The position numbers and the translations under genes were made by a program. From the NCBI GenBank assembly GCA_937889795.1, contig CALBZH010000299.1:1-7928 (forward strand): DNA of 7,928 bases, given 5' to 3'. This DNA is from an uncultured Syntrophobacteraceae bacterium. Lineage in GTDB: Bacteria > Desulfobacterota > Syntrophobacteria > Syntrophobacterales > Syntrophobacteraceae. Within the stretch, counting starts at the first letter, position 1. Each line of letters opens with the position of its first letter. Under the pieces are notes generated by a model. It was not told the origin of the DNA. It saw nothing but the letters and a program-made list of their open reading frames with translations, and did no database searches. This document shows positions 1 through 6,731 of the stretch, in pieces.

Positions 1-2253
1 CCCGGTGGATTGGAACACGCCGTCCACCAGAACCGGCTGCTCAAGCTCGCCAGGGAGGGAGGACAGATGACCGCCCAGCACCTGCGCAACCTGGAGCCTG
101 CCCGCCGCTATGCGACGCTGGTGGCTGTGATCCTCGATACCCGAGCCACCTTAATCGACGAGATCATCGACCTACACGACCGCTTCGTGGGCTCCCTGTT
201 CAGCAAGGCCAAACGCACCCACGCCGACCGTTTCCAGGAGTCCGGCAAGGCGATCAACGACAAGGTGCGCCTGTACTCATGCATCGGCCGTGCTCTGCTC
301 GACGCCAAGCAATCGGGCGGCGATCCGTTCGCCGCCATCGAGGCGATCATCCCGTGGGAGGCGTTCACCGAGAGCATCGTCGAAGCCGAGCGGCTGGGGC
401 AGCCGGAGGACTTCGACTATCTTGCTCTGGTCGGCGATGGCTTCAACCAACTTCGGCGCTACACGCCGATTCTGCTGGACGCGCTGAGCCTGAAGGCTGC
501 GCCTGCGGCGCGCGACCTACTGGCGGCCGTGGAGGTGCTTAAGGGTATGAACGAGCGTCAGGGGCGTAAGGTGCCGGACGACGCGCCCACATTATTCGTG
601 CGCAAGCGTTGGGAAAGCCTGGTGCATACGCCCGACGGTCTGGACCGGCGCTTTTACGAGCTGTGTGTGCTGTCCGAACTGAAGAACTCGCTGCGCTCAG
701 GCGACATTTGGGTGCAGGGCTCGCGCCAGTTTAGGGATTTTGAGGACTACTTACTGCCGCCGCCGCGCTTTGCGGTGCAGCGCGAACAGCATGAGCTGGA
801 CCTGCCGGTCGAGACCGACTGCGAGCGCTACCTGGAATCGCGGCTGGCCGTACTGCAAGAACAACTGACGGCTGTGGAACGGCTGGCCGCAGCCAACGAA
901 CTGCCCGATGCGGCCATCACCAGCTCGGGGCGGCTCAAGATCAGTCCACTCGACAACGCGGTACCGGACGCGACGGAAGCGTTGATGCAGCAGGCGTACA
1001 GCCTGCTGCCGCACCTCAAGATCACCGAACTGCTGCTGGAAGTCGACGACTGGACCGGCTTCACCCAGCACTTCAAGCACCTCAAGAGTGGTGCAACGGC
1101 CGAAGACAAGCATCTCTTGTTGAGCGCCGTTCTGGCGGACGCCATCAACCTCGGCCTGTCCAAGATGGCCGAGTCATGCCCCGGCACGACCTACGCCAAG
1201 CTCGCCTGGCTGCAAGCGTGGCACATCCGCGACGAAACTTATTCGGCCAGCTTGGCAGAACTGGTCAATGCCCAGTTCCGTCAGCCGTTCGCCGCCTACT
1301 GGGGGGCCGGCACCACCTCGTCGTCGGATGGGCAGAATTTTAAGACCGGCGGTCGAGGCCAGTTCGCCGGTCAGGTGAACCTGAAGTATGGCCAGGAACC
1401 AGGCATGCAGTTCTACACCCACATCTCCGACCAGTACGCGCCGTTCCACACCAAGGTCATCAACGCCACGGTGCGCGACGCGACCCACGTGCTGGACGGG
1501 CTTCTCTACCACGAGTCCGACCTGCGTATCGAGGAGCACTACACCGACACCGCCGGTTTCACCGACCACGTGTTCGCGCTGATGCACCTTCTGGGCTACC
1601 GTTTTGCACCGCGCATCCGAGATCTTGTGGATAAGCGCTTGTACATTCATGGCGATGCCAAGCTGTACCCGACGCTTACCAAGCTGATCGGTGGTGCTGT
1701 CAATGTGAAGCGCATTCGTGCGCATTGGGACGAAATCCTGCGCTTGGCGGCTTCGATCAAGCAAGGCACCGTTACCGCCTCGCACATGCTGCGCAAGCTC
1801 GGCAGCTATCCGCGTCAGAACGGCTTGGCTGTTGCGTTGAGAGAGTTCGGCCGTATCGAGCGCACGCTGTTTGCGCTTGACTGGATGCAGAATGTCGAGT
1901 TGCGCCGCCGCGTGCACATCGGCCTTAACAAAGGTGAGGCCAGAAACTCCCTGGCCCGAGCCGTGTTTCTGAACCGCCTCGGGCAAATTCGTGACCGCCG
2001 TTTCGAGAACCAGCGCTACCGCGCCAGCGGTCTCAACCTGGTGGTGGCGGCCATCATCCTGTGGAACACGGTCTACCTGGAGTTGGCAATACAGACATTA
2101 CGAAATCGCGGTGTGGAAATTGACGAAAGGTTGTTGCCTCACCTCTCGCCGCTGGGCTGGGAGCATATCAACCTTACTGGGGATTACATCTGGCAACAGA
2201 ATGAACTGGTCATAAATGGCAAACTGCGGCCGTTGCGGACGTTGGAAGCTTAG
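1..2253 (+). CDS. tnpA: Tn3-family transposase TnpA, C-terminal part (5' end outside window)
   Basis: This is the transposase of a replicative (cointegrate-forming) Tn3-family transposon; it binds the 38-bp ends and does DDE strand transfer. The frame is open to the first base of the window, so the TTG at 10 is not a real start. About 750 codons are visible against roughly 1000 for the family, so the N-terminal DNA-binding quarter is missing. Counting from the TTG codon, the catalytic triad is present: Asp346 in [11 protein letters not shown], Asp474 in [12 protein letters not shown] and Glu643 in [14 protein letters not shown]. Other family marks are the [13 protein letters not shown] segment and the C-terminal [20 protein letters not shown]. 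No frameshift or internal stop is seen, so this part could be active. The stop codon overlaps the terminal inverted repeat, as is common in this family. Base composition is clearly more G+C-rich than the genes to the right, suggesting transfer from another proteobacterium. No resolvase is visible. Confidence 0.96.
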   Translation, partial: PGGLEHAVHQNRLLKLAREGGQMTAQHLRNLEPARRYATLVAVILDTRATLIDEIIDLHDRFVGSLFSKAKRTHADRFQESGKAINDKVRLYSCIGRALLDAKQSGGDPFAAIEAIIPWEAFTESIVEAERLGQPEDFDYLALVGDGFNQLRRYTPILLDALSLKAAPAARDLLAAVEVLKGMNERQGRKVPDDAPTLFVRKRWESLVHTPDGLDRRFYELCVLSELKNSLRSGDIWVQGSRQFRDFEDYLLPPPRFAVQREQHELDLPVETDCERYLESRLAVLQEQLTAVERLAAANELPDAAITSSGRLKISPLDNAVPDATEALMQQAYSLLPHLKITELLLEVDDWTGFTQHFKHLKSGATAEDKHLLLSAVLADAINLGLSKMAESCPGTTYAKLAWLQAWHIRDETYSASLAELVNAQFRQPFAAYWGAGTTSSSDGQNFKTGGRGQFAGQVNLKYGQEPGMQFYTHISDQYAPFHTKVINATVRDATHVLDGLLYHESDLRIEEHYTDTAGFTDHVFALMHLLGYRFAPRIRDLVDKRLYIHGDAKLYPTLTKLIGGAVNVKRIRAHWDEILRLAASIKQGTVTASHMLRKLGSYPRQNGLAVALREFGRIERTLFALDWMQNVELRRRVHIGLNKGEARNSLARAVFLNRLGQIRDRRFENQRYRASGLNLVVAAIILWNTVYLELAIQTLRNRGVEIDERLLPHLSPLGWEHINLTGDYIWQQNELVINGKLRPLRTLEA

Positions 2254-2286
2254 CGTGCTATTTTTTCCGTTTCGTGAGCAGACCCC
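2249..2286 (+). repeat. Tn3-family 38-bp terminal inverted repeat (right end of the transposon)
   Basis: Read on the minus strand this 38-bp stretch begins GGGGTCTGCTCACG and ends ATAGCACGCTAAG, the usual GGGG...TAAG form of Tn3-family ends. Its inner edge overlaps the last two bases of the transposase's final codon and the stop (2251-2253). The transposon therefore ends at 2286. The family makes a 5-bp target duplication, so 2287-2291 (TACAG) is the expected copy on this side; the partner end is outside the window. Confidence 0.9.
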
Positions 2287-2643
2287 TACAGGTTCAGGGT
2301 GCCGCGTTTCAAGGCCAGGAGAGCCCTCGCTGGCAGGGCCCGTGCGTCCACCTTAAGCCCCACAGCGCGGGCTGACACCCGGTCCGACCCCTCCGAGAGC
2401 CTGGCCTGCAATGGCCTGATGCAGCAGGAGCGTATCTCCCCAAAAAGCCTCATCTCCGAACGTGTTGAATCTGAAGATCGCCCTTCCTTCAGAGAAGCAT
2501 TGAAGGAGAGTCCTTTGTTCGGTAAGGCTCACCCGTGAGGGCTGAGCGAAGCCCGGCTCTGCAGCCAATACCAGGCACAAGAGCGCCACAGCCATCTGGA
2601 CCACCGGACAGCAAACCGTTCGAGACTGTTTGAGCTGCATCAT
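2287..2643 (-). pseudogene. Cytochrome-c-family protein, 5' fragment, frameshifted and cut by the Tn3 element
   Basis: The fragment starts at a tandem ATG-ATG (2643) 8 nt after a good AAAGGAG ribosome site. It opens with a secretion signal: basic MMQLKQSR, a hydrophobic core (VVQMAVALLCLVLAA) and a likely cleavage after GFA. The mature part reads RFNTFGDEAFWGDTLLLHQAIAG then GGVGPGVSP. I recall this motif from periplasmic cytochrome-c-family proteins whose CxxCH haem site lies further on, so the haem site would be lost here. Near 2366-2372 the frame shifts (first-frame stop at 2353-2355). In the shifted frame homology-like text continues (AVGLKVDARALPARALL, then LKRGTLNL) right up to base 2287, where the Tn3 terminus begins. 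The gene was thus split by the transposon; frameshift and insertion order is unknown. Family assignment is from memory; a non-haem exported protein cannot be excluded. Confidence 0.62.
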
Positions 2644-2651
2644 CACGCTTT

Positions 2652-2658
2652 CTCCTTT
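2652..2658 (-). promoter_or_regulatory. Ribosome binding site of the cytochrome-like fragment
   Basis: AAAGGAG on the minus strand lies 8 nt before the ATG at 2643. It decides for that start over the upstream in-frame ATG at 2661, which overlaps the site itself. Confidence 0.6.
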
Positions 2659-2726
2659 CATTGCTGATGAACGATTGAAACGGTGACGTCGTCCATGCAG
2701 TCAGGTTCAGACCACCAACCGACACA

Positions 2727-3019
2727 GCTGAGAGCTTGGGGACCGAACCTGTTGTAATCGTTTATAATCCTGGCAACAGTTGCCTCAGCAAGTCCGGTAT
2801 GCATCGCCATTTCGGTCAACGGCCTCGGATCGAAATGGCATTGTAGATTACGATCCATTTCTGTAACCGCAGAAAACCGGCAGTCGCCCGCATTTCCGCA
2901 ATGATTTCCTCCAAAGTCATATGACTTGCAACTCTGACGAGGGTATCCATTTCCGACTCGTTGACGTCCACGCGAGGTACTGGGGCAGAAGTTCTACCGG
3001 CATGACTATCCATGACCAT
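2727..3019 (-). pseudogene. IS630-like transposase, N-terminal HTH fragment, frameshifted
   Basis: From the ATG at 3019 the frame gives LVRVASHMTLEEIIAEMR, then FLRLQKWIVIYNAI, before running to a stop at 2816-2818. The next minus frame picks up at about 2834 with FDPRPLTEMAMHTGL, then AEATVARIINDYNRFGPQAL, a typical helix-turn-helix followed by the YN-x-GP-x-AL turn of IS630-type (winged helix) transposases. Joining the two needs a one-base deletion around 2832-2836. After residue Ser at 2727 the similarity ends and the sequence runs into the leader of the cytochrome-like fragment. The catalytic DDE domain is entirely absent, so this is only a scrap. An HTH regulator of the same fold is an alternative, but the broken frame and missing C-terminus fit an IS remnant. 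No terminal repeats are seen. Confidence 0.6.
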
Positions 3020-3081
3020 ACCGTTTCAGCCGGTCATAGAGATCAAAAGAACGCATCAAATTCGGCATACGTTGGGATATT

Positions 3082-3510
3082 CTATTCCTGCTCGATTTCG
3101 CTCTCCCCGACCAAGGGTCCGACTCCAACGATATCTCCCTCGTGCGGCGACGCTTTTGCCCTTTCCGTCATTTTGCCCAGAACAAGCGCCACTTCCAGAG
3201 GGTCGCTGTCGATGTAAGTGAGAAATCGTGGGTGCAGGGCATGTCCTTTGGAAATTGTATCGGATTCCCTGTCAGGCAGTACGAGAATGATGCGGACACG
3301 ACGAAAAAGATGCCGGAGCACAAACAATTCATCCAGGCATTCCCTGCTGTCTGCGACCAGCACGGCAATAGTCGGATCCTCGAAGGGATGTCGCAACCTT
3401 TCCAGCAGGTTCACCAGGTTGCGGCAGACCTCCATGTTCAATGACAACTTCGCAACAACCCCCTGAAGTCCTTTCGCTGCTCCCGCTCCGGCATAAAACA
3501 GAATATTCAT
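3082..3510 (-). CDS. Conserved small protein of unknown function (MNILFYAGAGAAKGL family), possibly receiver-like
   Basis: I do not know a named function. The predicted 142-residue protein begins MNILFYAGAGAAKGL and alternates hydrophobic strands with helices: TIAVLVADSRECLDEL, then VRIILVLPDRESDTISKGH, then PRFLTYIDSDPLEVALVL. This order resembles a response-regulator receiver or another Rossmann-like fold (inference), without a clear set of receiver catalytic residues. I recall similar short proteins in syntrophic and sulfate-reducing Desulfobacterota. No signal peptide or membrane segment is evident, so it is probably cytoplasmic. The ATG at 3510 has a GGA 7 nt upstream; the in-frame ATG at 3522 adds four residues but has no spaced ribosome site. 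The C-terminus (after LGKMTERAKA) is polar and probably flexible. A sigma-54-type promoter lies about 70 bp upstream, and the promoter plus the first 15 codons are duplicated at 6942-7168. Confidence 0.75.
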   Translation of the reverse strand: MNILFYAGAGAAKGLQGVVAKLSLNMEVCRNLVNLLERLRHPFEDPTIAVLVADSRECLDELFVLRHLFRRVRIILVLPDRESDTISKGHALHPRFLTYIDSDPLEVALVLGKMTERAKASPHEGDIVGVGPLVGESEIEQE

Positions 3511-3578
3511 AATGGATTCCATCTCTCACGTATCGGATTCTTCACAGCCCGGGACCGTTCGCTGCTTGCCCTGGCTAG

Positions 3579-3594
3579 TGCAGGAGATATGCCA
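3579..3594 (-). promoter_or_regulatory. Candidate sigma-54 (-24/-12) promoter of the small gene
   Basis: The minus strand reads TGGCATATCTCCTGCA. It has the invariant GG and GC exactly 10 nt apart and agrees with the TGGCA and TGCA halves of the RpoN consensus; the two central consensus bases differ. Transcription would start near 3567, giving a leader of about 57 nt to the ATG at 3510. The element recurs at 7055-7070 with a single change, in the spacer, although the neighbouring leader has diverged. Such promoters need an AAA+ enhancer-binding activator, none of which is coded in this window. Confidence 0.6.
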
Positions 3595-3636
3595 GGATAA
3601 ATTCGTGCCTATTCTACCCTTTTGAACAAGGAACCG

Positions 3637-3678
3637 TTTTAGGTGTGATGTTTGCCATTCACTATTAGTACGAGGATT
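3637..3678 (-). promoter_or_regulatory. Conserved upstream block, possible activator binding site
   Basis: This 42-bp block is identical to 7114-7155 except at one base (C3656/T7133), much more conserved than the leader. It lies about 45-85 bp upstream of the -24 element, a usual distance for an enhancer bound by a sigma-54 activator. It holds a 9-bp palindrome ACTATTAGT at 3661-3669. The activator is not identifiable. Confidence 0.4.
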
Positions 3679-3682
3679 TATT

Positions 3683-3695
3683 CCCCATATTGGGG
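3683..3695. repeat. Short inverted repeat CCCCATATTGGGG
   Basis: Two 4-bp arms around ATATT lie upstream of the conserved block, where repeat copies A and B stop matching. Copy B has a different hairpin (7169-7183) at the equivalent place. There is no T-run on either side, so it is not a convincing terminator. Confidence 0.3.
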
Positions 3696-3870
3696 CAATT
3701 ATTCCCGGCACGAATCCGACATGTTTGCAGGTTTCAGCACCGATGATTTTGGGAATCCTCTTGCTCTGGAAAACAAAAAGATCCTCACTCTATTACACCA
3801 TGTATTCTTAGCGTGCTATTTTTTCCGTATCGTAAGCCGATCACGTATGGCGTTGTAAAATTGAAAAGTA
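3696..3870. other. Intergenic stretch between the small gene's promoter and the PAS gene
   Basis: No plausible gene lies here; short frames on both strands lack ribosome sites. The stretch contains only the isolated Tn3-type terminus (3809-3846). No terminator is apparent after the PAS gene stop. Confidence 0.5.
3809..3846 (+). repeat. Isolated, partly decayed Tn3-family terminal repeat
   Basis: This 38-bp stretch matches the transposon end at 2249-2286 in the same orientation at 33 of 38 positions. The inner 22 bases, beginning CTTAGCGTGCTATTTT, are identical; the five differences all lie in the outer 16 bases, and the outer GACCCC has become GATCAC. Sequence inside it (left) does not resemble transposase DNA, and no partner in opposite orientation is visible in the window. 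It starts 24 bp beyond the stop of the PAS gene. It may be the right end of an older related element, of a mini-element, or of a one-ended event. Confidence 0.75.
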
Positions 3871-5388
3871 TCATCTTGCCGGATCTTCCTGGTCGTATCC
3901 ATATGTCTTGAAGATGTCGAGGATCGTGCTTGTGACGTAGGATTCTTCAGTGTATTGAAAGGCTTTATTGAAGGCTTTGGTCACTTCGGAAATCCGCTTG
4001 TAGGCGCTGCGGATACCTTTATGGAAATAGTGCATCGATTTCATGACCTCCTTCATCTGGATGGCGATTTCTTGAGTATTCTCTCCTTGAACTAATTTTT
4101 CTATGAGCCTGTCCAGGGATTTCATATCGTCCGCCGTGAGTTCTTCCGAATTATCGAGCTGCATGAGATGACTATTGAGATAGTGGCACAGCCCACCTGC
4201 CGCGTTCCGGAGCACCCTGTTACTCTGGTCTTCCAGCGCTTTTGTAATGTTGGTCGCGATACCATCATAATACAGTAGATACCCTGAATCGTCGGTCTTG
4301 GCCCGAGCGGTGACCGCGACCTCAATGACTTCCCCCGCTCTGTTCTTGAGCTTCACCCGCTTACCCTCGACGTGTCCTTCCTCGTTGATCTCGGCAAGCA
4401 GCTCCGCTTGCTCGGAAATGTCGACATAGAATTCGCTGAGATTACTGGAGAAAGCTTCTTTCTTGCTCTCGAACCCGAGTAGCTTGAGGCCAGCGTTATT
4501 GAGATCGATGAGGACCCCGTCCGGCCTTACCACATAGGCCATGTCGTTGGTCGATTCGAAGAATTCCCGGTATCTTGCTTCGCTTCGGGTGAGTGCTTCC
4601 AGGACCTTCTTTTCCTCGGTGATGTCTCTGATCACGTGATCCATGCGGCGTATGGTTCCCTGGTCCGAATAGACGACATATCCTTGATGCCGGACCCATT
4701 TGACCTGTTTGCTCCCGCTGATGATTCGGTACTGGGCCTCATCGAATTCCGCTTTGGGAAGGTCCTGGTGGAAGCGCTCCATGACTTCCTGGTCGTCAGG
4801 ATGAACGAAATCCATGATATGTCTCCTGCCGCTGGTAAAATCCCTAAGGGGGACCCCGTAGAGTACTTCGGCGGCAGGGTTGATGGAAAGGACTGTATAG
4901 TCGTGAGGGGACAACGAGACCACGACCTCATTCATGGAGAGGATGATGCTCTCAAACCGTCCCTTGAGTCTTTCCAATTCGATGCGGGTCTTGCGGCGTT
5001 CTGTAATATCGTCAATAGTAGCGAGGATGGCCGGAGCACCGCCGCATTCGACAACGCTGACTTTCATGTCGATCAGCGCATCGTCGTGTGTTCTGGGAAG
5101 GGTGAATTCCATCCGGTCGGAGAGGTGTTCTGTAAATATGTACTCCGTCAGGTAGCGGCTGACCCTCTCCCGGTCGAGAGGCGCGATGAAAGTGCCAAAG
5201 TCGGCGTTGATCACTTCGTCGAGGACCCGTTGCGAAATCTCACAGAACCCGTCGTTGGCAAAGATGATCTTGCCTTCTCGAATGATCACCACACCTTCGT
5301 TGATGTTTTTTACGATGCCCTCATAGTCGATGTCTCCCCGACATATGCTGACAAGGACAGACTCTTCATGAATCTTCTGGTTTGGCAT
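3871..5388 (-). CDS. Three-PAS-domain sensory protein without kinase ATPase domain
   Basis: About 505 residues, with no signal peptide or membrane segment, so a cytoplasmic sensor. Domains in order: PAS1 about 20-130 (GIVKNINEGVVIIREGKIIFAN to ILATIDDITERR), PAS2 about 142-260 (RFESIILSMNEVVVSLSP to RDITEEKKV), PAS3 about 268-385 (REFFESTNDMAYVVRPDG to GIATNITKA). The tail, about 395-505, is helical. Its AAGGLCHYLNSHLMQL resembles the dimerisation helix of PAS histidine kinases (AGGIAHDFNN type) and keeps the His, about residue 402. No N, G1 or G2 ATP-binding boxes follow before the stop, so it is unlikely to be a kinase on its own. The ATG at 5388 is chosen because of GAGGAG 4 nt upstream; the frame is open to a TTG at 5478 that would overlap the yitT stop. 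It lies 86 bp after that gene in the same direction, so they may be co-transcribed. Ligand and partner are unknown. Confidence 0.88.
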   Translation of the reverse strand: MPNQKIHEESVLVSICRGDIDYEGIVKNINEGVVIIREGKIIFANDGFCEISQRVLDEVINADFGTFIAPLDRERVSRYLTEYIFTEHLSDRMEFTLPRTHDDALIDMKVSVVECGGAPAILATIDDITERRKTRIELERLKGRFESIILSMNEVVVSLSPHDYTVLSINPAAEVLYGVPLRDFTSGRRHIMDFVHPDDQEVMERFHQDLPKAEFDEAQYRIISGSKQVKWVRHQGYVVYSDQGTIRRMDHVIRDITEEKKVLEALTRSEARYREFFESTNDMAYVVRPDGVLIDLNNAGLKLLGFESKKEAFSSNLSEFYVDISEQAELLAEINEEGHVEGKRVKLKNRAGEVIEVAVTARAKTDDSGYLLYYDGIATNITKALEDQSNRVLRNAAGGLCHYLNSHLMQLDNSEELTADDMKSLDRLIEKLVQGENTQEIAIQMKEVMKSMHYFHKGIRSAYKRISEVTKAFNKAFQYTEESYVTSTILDIFKTYGYDQEDPAR

Positions 5389-5392
5389 GCAT

Positions 5393-5398
5393 CTCCTC
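5393..5398 (-). promoter_or_regulatory. Ribosome binding site deciding the PAS gene start
   Basis: GAGGAG on the minus strand lies 4 nt before the ATG at 5388. Its strength favours this start over the upstream in-frame TTG at 5478, although the spacing is on the short side. Confidence 0.55.
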
Positions 5399-5474
5399 AG
5401 CTCATCCGGTAAGATAAGTAATCCCTCATGCGATGTTGAAAAACGCTTCCGTTCGAAGACAGGGAAAAGGATGA

Positions 5475-6374
5475 TCAAATATCCTCCATCGATCCGTGGC
5501 GCTTGCCTATGACCTCCAGGGTGTCGTTCACGACCATGAATGCGTGGGGATCGATGCCAAAAACCAGTTCCTTCATCTTTGAGAGCTCCGTCAGGGTAAT
5601 GATGCTGAAGATGACCTTCTTGCTGCTCCCGGTATAAGCTCCCATGGCTTCGAGAAATGTGGCTCCGCGATGCAGGCTGTTCAGTATCTGGGCGGCAATG
5701 GCATCGGGGCAGTCGGTTATGATCACGATGGCCTTCCGCTGGTTAAAGCCGGTAAGGATCGAATCTATGACCTTCCCACTGACATACATGAAGATCAGGC
5801 TATACAACGCCCGTTCCAGGCTGAAGAAATGGGCTGCGGCCGCAAGCACCAGAGCATTGAAGAGAAAGCTCATTGCCCCCATCCGCAGTTCGAGCTTCTT
5901 TCTCAAGTAGACCAGCAGGATTTCCGTCCCGCCGCCCGAACCCTGAGAGCGCAGAGTAATTCCGATGCCGGCTCCACAGATTATCCCGCCCAGAATGGCC
6001 CCCAGGATGGGGTTCTCAATGTGCGGGAGGCTTGGGAAGACAAGCCCGGTCGCGGTGGACAGCATGATCATGCCCAATACAGTGTAGAGCATGAATCTCC
6101 GGCTTACCCCGAACCAGCCGAGCAACATCAGGGGGACGTTCAAAACGAGGTAGGCGAGACCTACGTTGATACAGGGGAAGAGATAATGCCCGATTAAGGC
6201 GACCCCCATCACCCCTCCGCTCAAGAATCCCTGTGAGAGAACCACTCCATTGATGCCGACGGCGTAGACGATGCTGCCAGCACCGATCAGCAGAAGGTTC
6301 ACGAGCACGCGTCTCCAGAGATTCGGCACGCCCGTCGAGCAGGCTCTACCGCCAGGCTCTGAATATGACTGCAT
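5475..6374 (-). CDS. YitT-family membrane protein with C-terminal DUF2179 domain
   Basis: The 299-residue product has the YitT layout: an N-terminal membrane part and a soluble C-terminal domain. Hydrophobic segments lie at about 23-46, 52-66, 71-90, 93-113, 122-140, and 168-205 (probably two). The glycine-rich loop RSQGSGGGTEILLVYL (about 142-157) is characteristic. The DUF2179 part (about 214-295) has AIVIITDCPDAIAAQIL, then RGATFLEAMGAYTG, then IDPHAFMVVNDTLEVIG, all typical. It is an inner-membrane protein; a transport role is suspected for the family but the substrate is not established. Length is normal for the family. The start is uncertain: the ATG at 6374 has only a distant GGGAG (12 nt), and the first ~15 residues (up to the GTG at codon 16) read unlike the family and lie just after pyruvate kinase remnant DNA, so the original start may have been replaced. 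No promoter is obvious. Confidence 0.9.
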   Translation of the reverse strand: MQSYSEPGGRACSTGVPNLWRRVLVNLLLIGAGSIVYAVGINGVVLSQGFLSGGVMGVALIGHYLFPCINVGLAYLVLNVPLMLLGWFGVSRRFMLYTVLGMIMLSTATGLVFPSLPHIENPILGAILGGIICGAGIGITLRSQGSGGGTEILLVYLRKKLELRMGAMSFLFNALVLAAAAHFFSLERALYSLIFMYVSGKVIDSILTGFNQRKAIVIITDCPDAIAAQILNSLHRGATFLEAMGAYTGSSKKVIFSIITLTELSKMKELVFGIDPHAFMVVNDTLEVIGKRHGSMEDI

Positions 6375-6399
6375 ATATGATGACTTCTCCCATGCTCTC

Positions 6400-6678
6400 T
6401 TTGGGGAAGGAATCGCTCCACAGACACAGCCCCGGCATTCCCATCCGCATCTTCAGGTCGTCTCAGATCCACCATATCCAGAAGATCCTTGGAGTCCGGC
6501 TGCCGTCTGGAGGGACCTTCCGCCACTGCGGCGAGGCTTCCTTCCATCTTGTGATCTCCGAAAAATCCCCGTGCGAAAAATTGACCCGGGCGACATTCAT
6601 GCCGGCCATCAAAAGCTTCTACATCACTTCCCGGGACTGTGATGCAGGGGCTACGGCGCACCCGATCTTGGACTTATT
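6400..6678 (-). pseudogene. pyk: Pyruvate kinase, 5' remnant
   Basis: On the minus strand the frame from 6678 reads NKSKIGCAVAPASQSREVM, an in-frame TAG (6619-6621), then KLLMAGMNVARVNFSHGDFSE. This is the N-terminus of pyruvate kinase, the last enzyme of glycolysis, which normally reads TKIVCTIGPASxS...NVARxNFSHG. The stop fits a GAG-to-TAG change. After FSHGDFSE the frame breaks. Near 6439-6463 a decayed form of DLPGPKMRMG is seen (DLRRP, an extra base, then KMRMG), followed by MPGLCL and a possible SDSF. Similarity fades at about 6400, just upstream of the yitT start. Only about 95 of the usual 470 or more residues remain, with stop and frameshifts, so it is dead. It lies right behind the glgP remnant in the same orientation, suggesting a former glycogen/glycolysis gene cluster. 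Confidence 0.75.
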
Positions 6679-6731
6679 GGGTTGCAGGGGTCACCAGCAG
6701 CTTCCGCTTTCGAGCGCCGCTTCGATCAGCA

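Larger units (their letters stand above)
3466..3691 (-). repeat. Direct repeat copy A: promoter, leader and first 15 codons of the small gene
   Basis: This stretch matches 6942-7168 in the same orientation. By hand alignment there are about 21 substitutions and one 1-bp indel over about 226 bp, roughly 90% identity. Changes are uneven. The coding start (3466-3510) has one mismatch in 45 and the upstream block (3637-3678) one in 42; nearly all others fall in the leader between. Beyond 3691 the copies diverge (weak resemblance to about 3711). Confidence 0.9.

Noticed and set aside
1174..1986. A 270-codon minus-strand frame inside the transposase
   Set aside because: It is antisense to strongly recognisable transposase sequence in G+C-rich DNA, where such long shadow frames are expected, and its product resembles nothing known.
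2299..2538. A 79-codon plus-strand frame right after the transposon
   Set aside because: It runs antisense to the cytochrome-like fragment, which has a signal peptide and ribosome site.
3683..3695. CCCCATATTGGGG as a rho-independent terminator
   Set aside because: The stem is only 4 bp and no T-run follows on either strand.
3526..3711. A 61-codon minus-strand frame upstream of the small gene
   Set aside because: It overlaps the promoter element and the non-coding leader, has no ribosome site, and in copy B the equivalent frame is broken by an indel.
4636..5412. A 258-codon plus-strand frame opposite the PAS gene
   Set aside because: It is antisense to clear PAS-domain sequence and has no ribosome site or recognisable motif.
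5670..6197. A 175-codon plus-strand frame opposite yitT
   Set aside because: Shadow of a well-conserved membrane protein gene; the product is polar and low in information.
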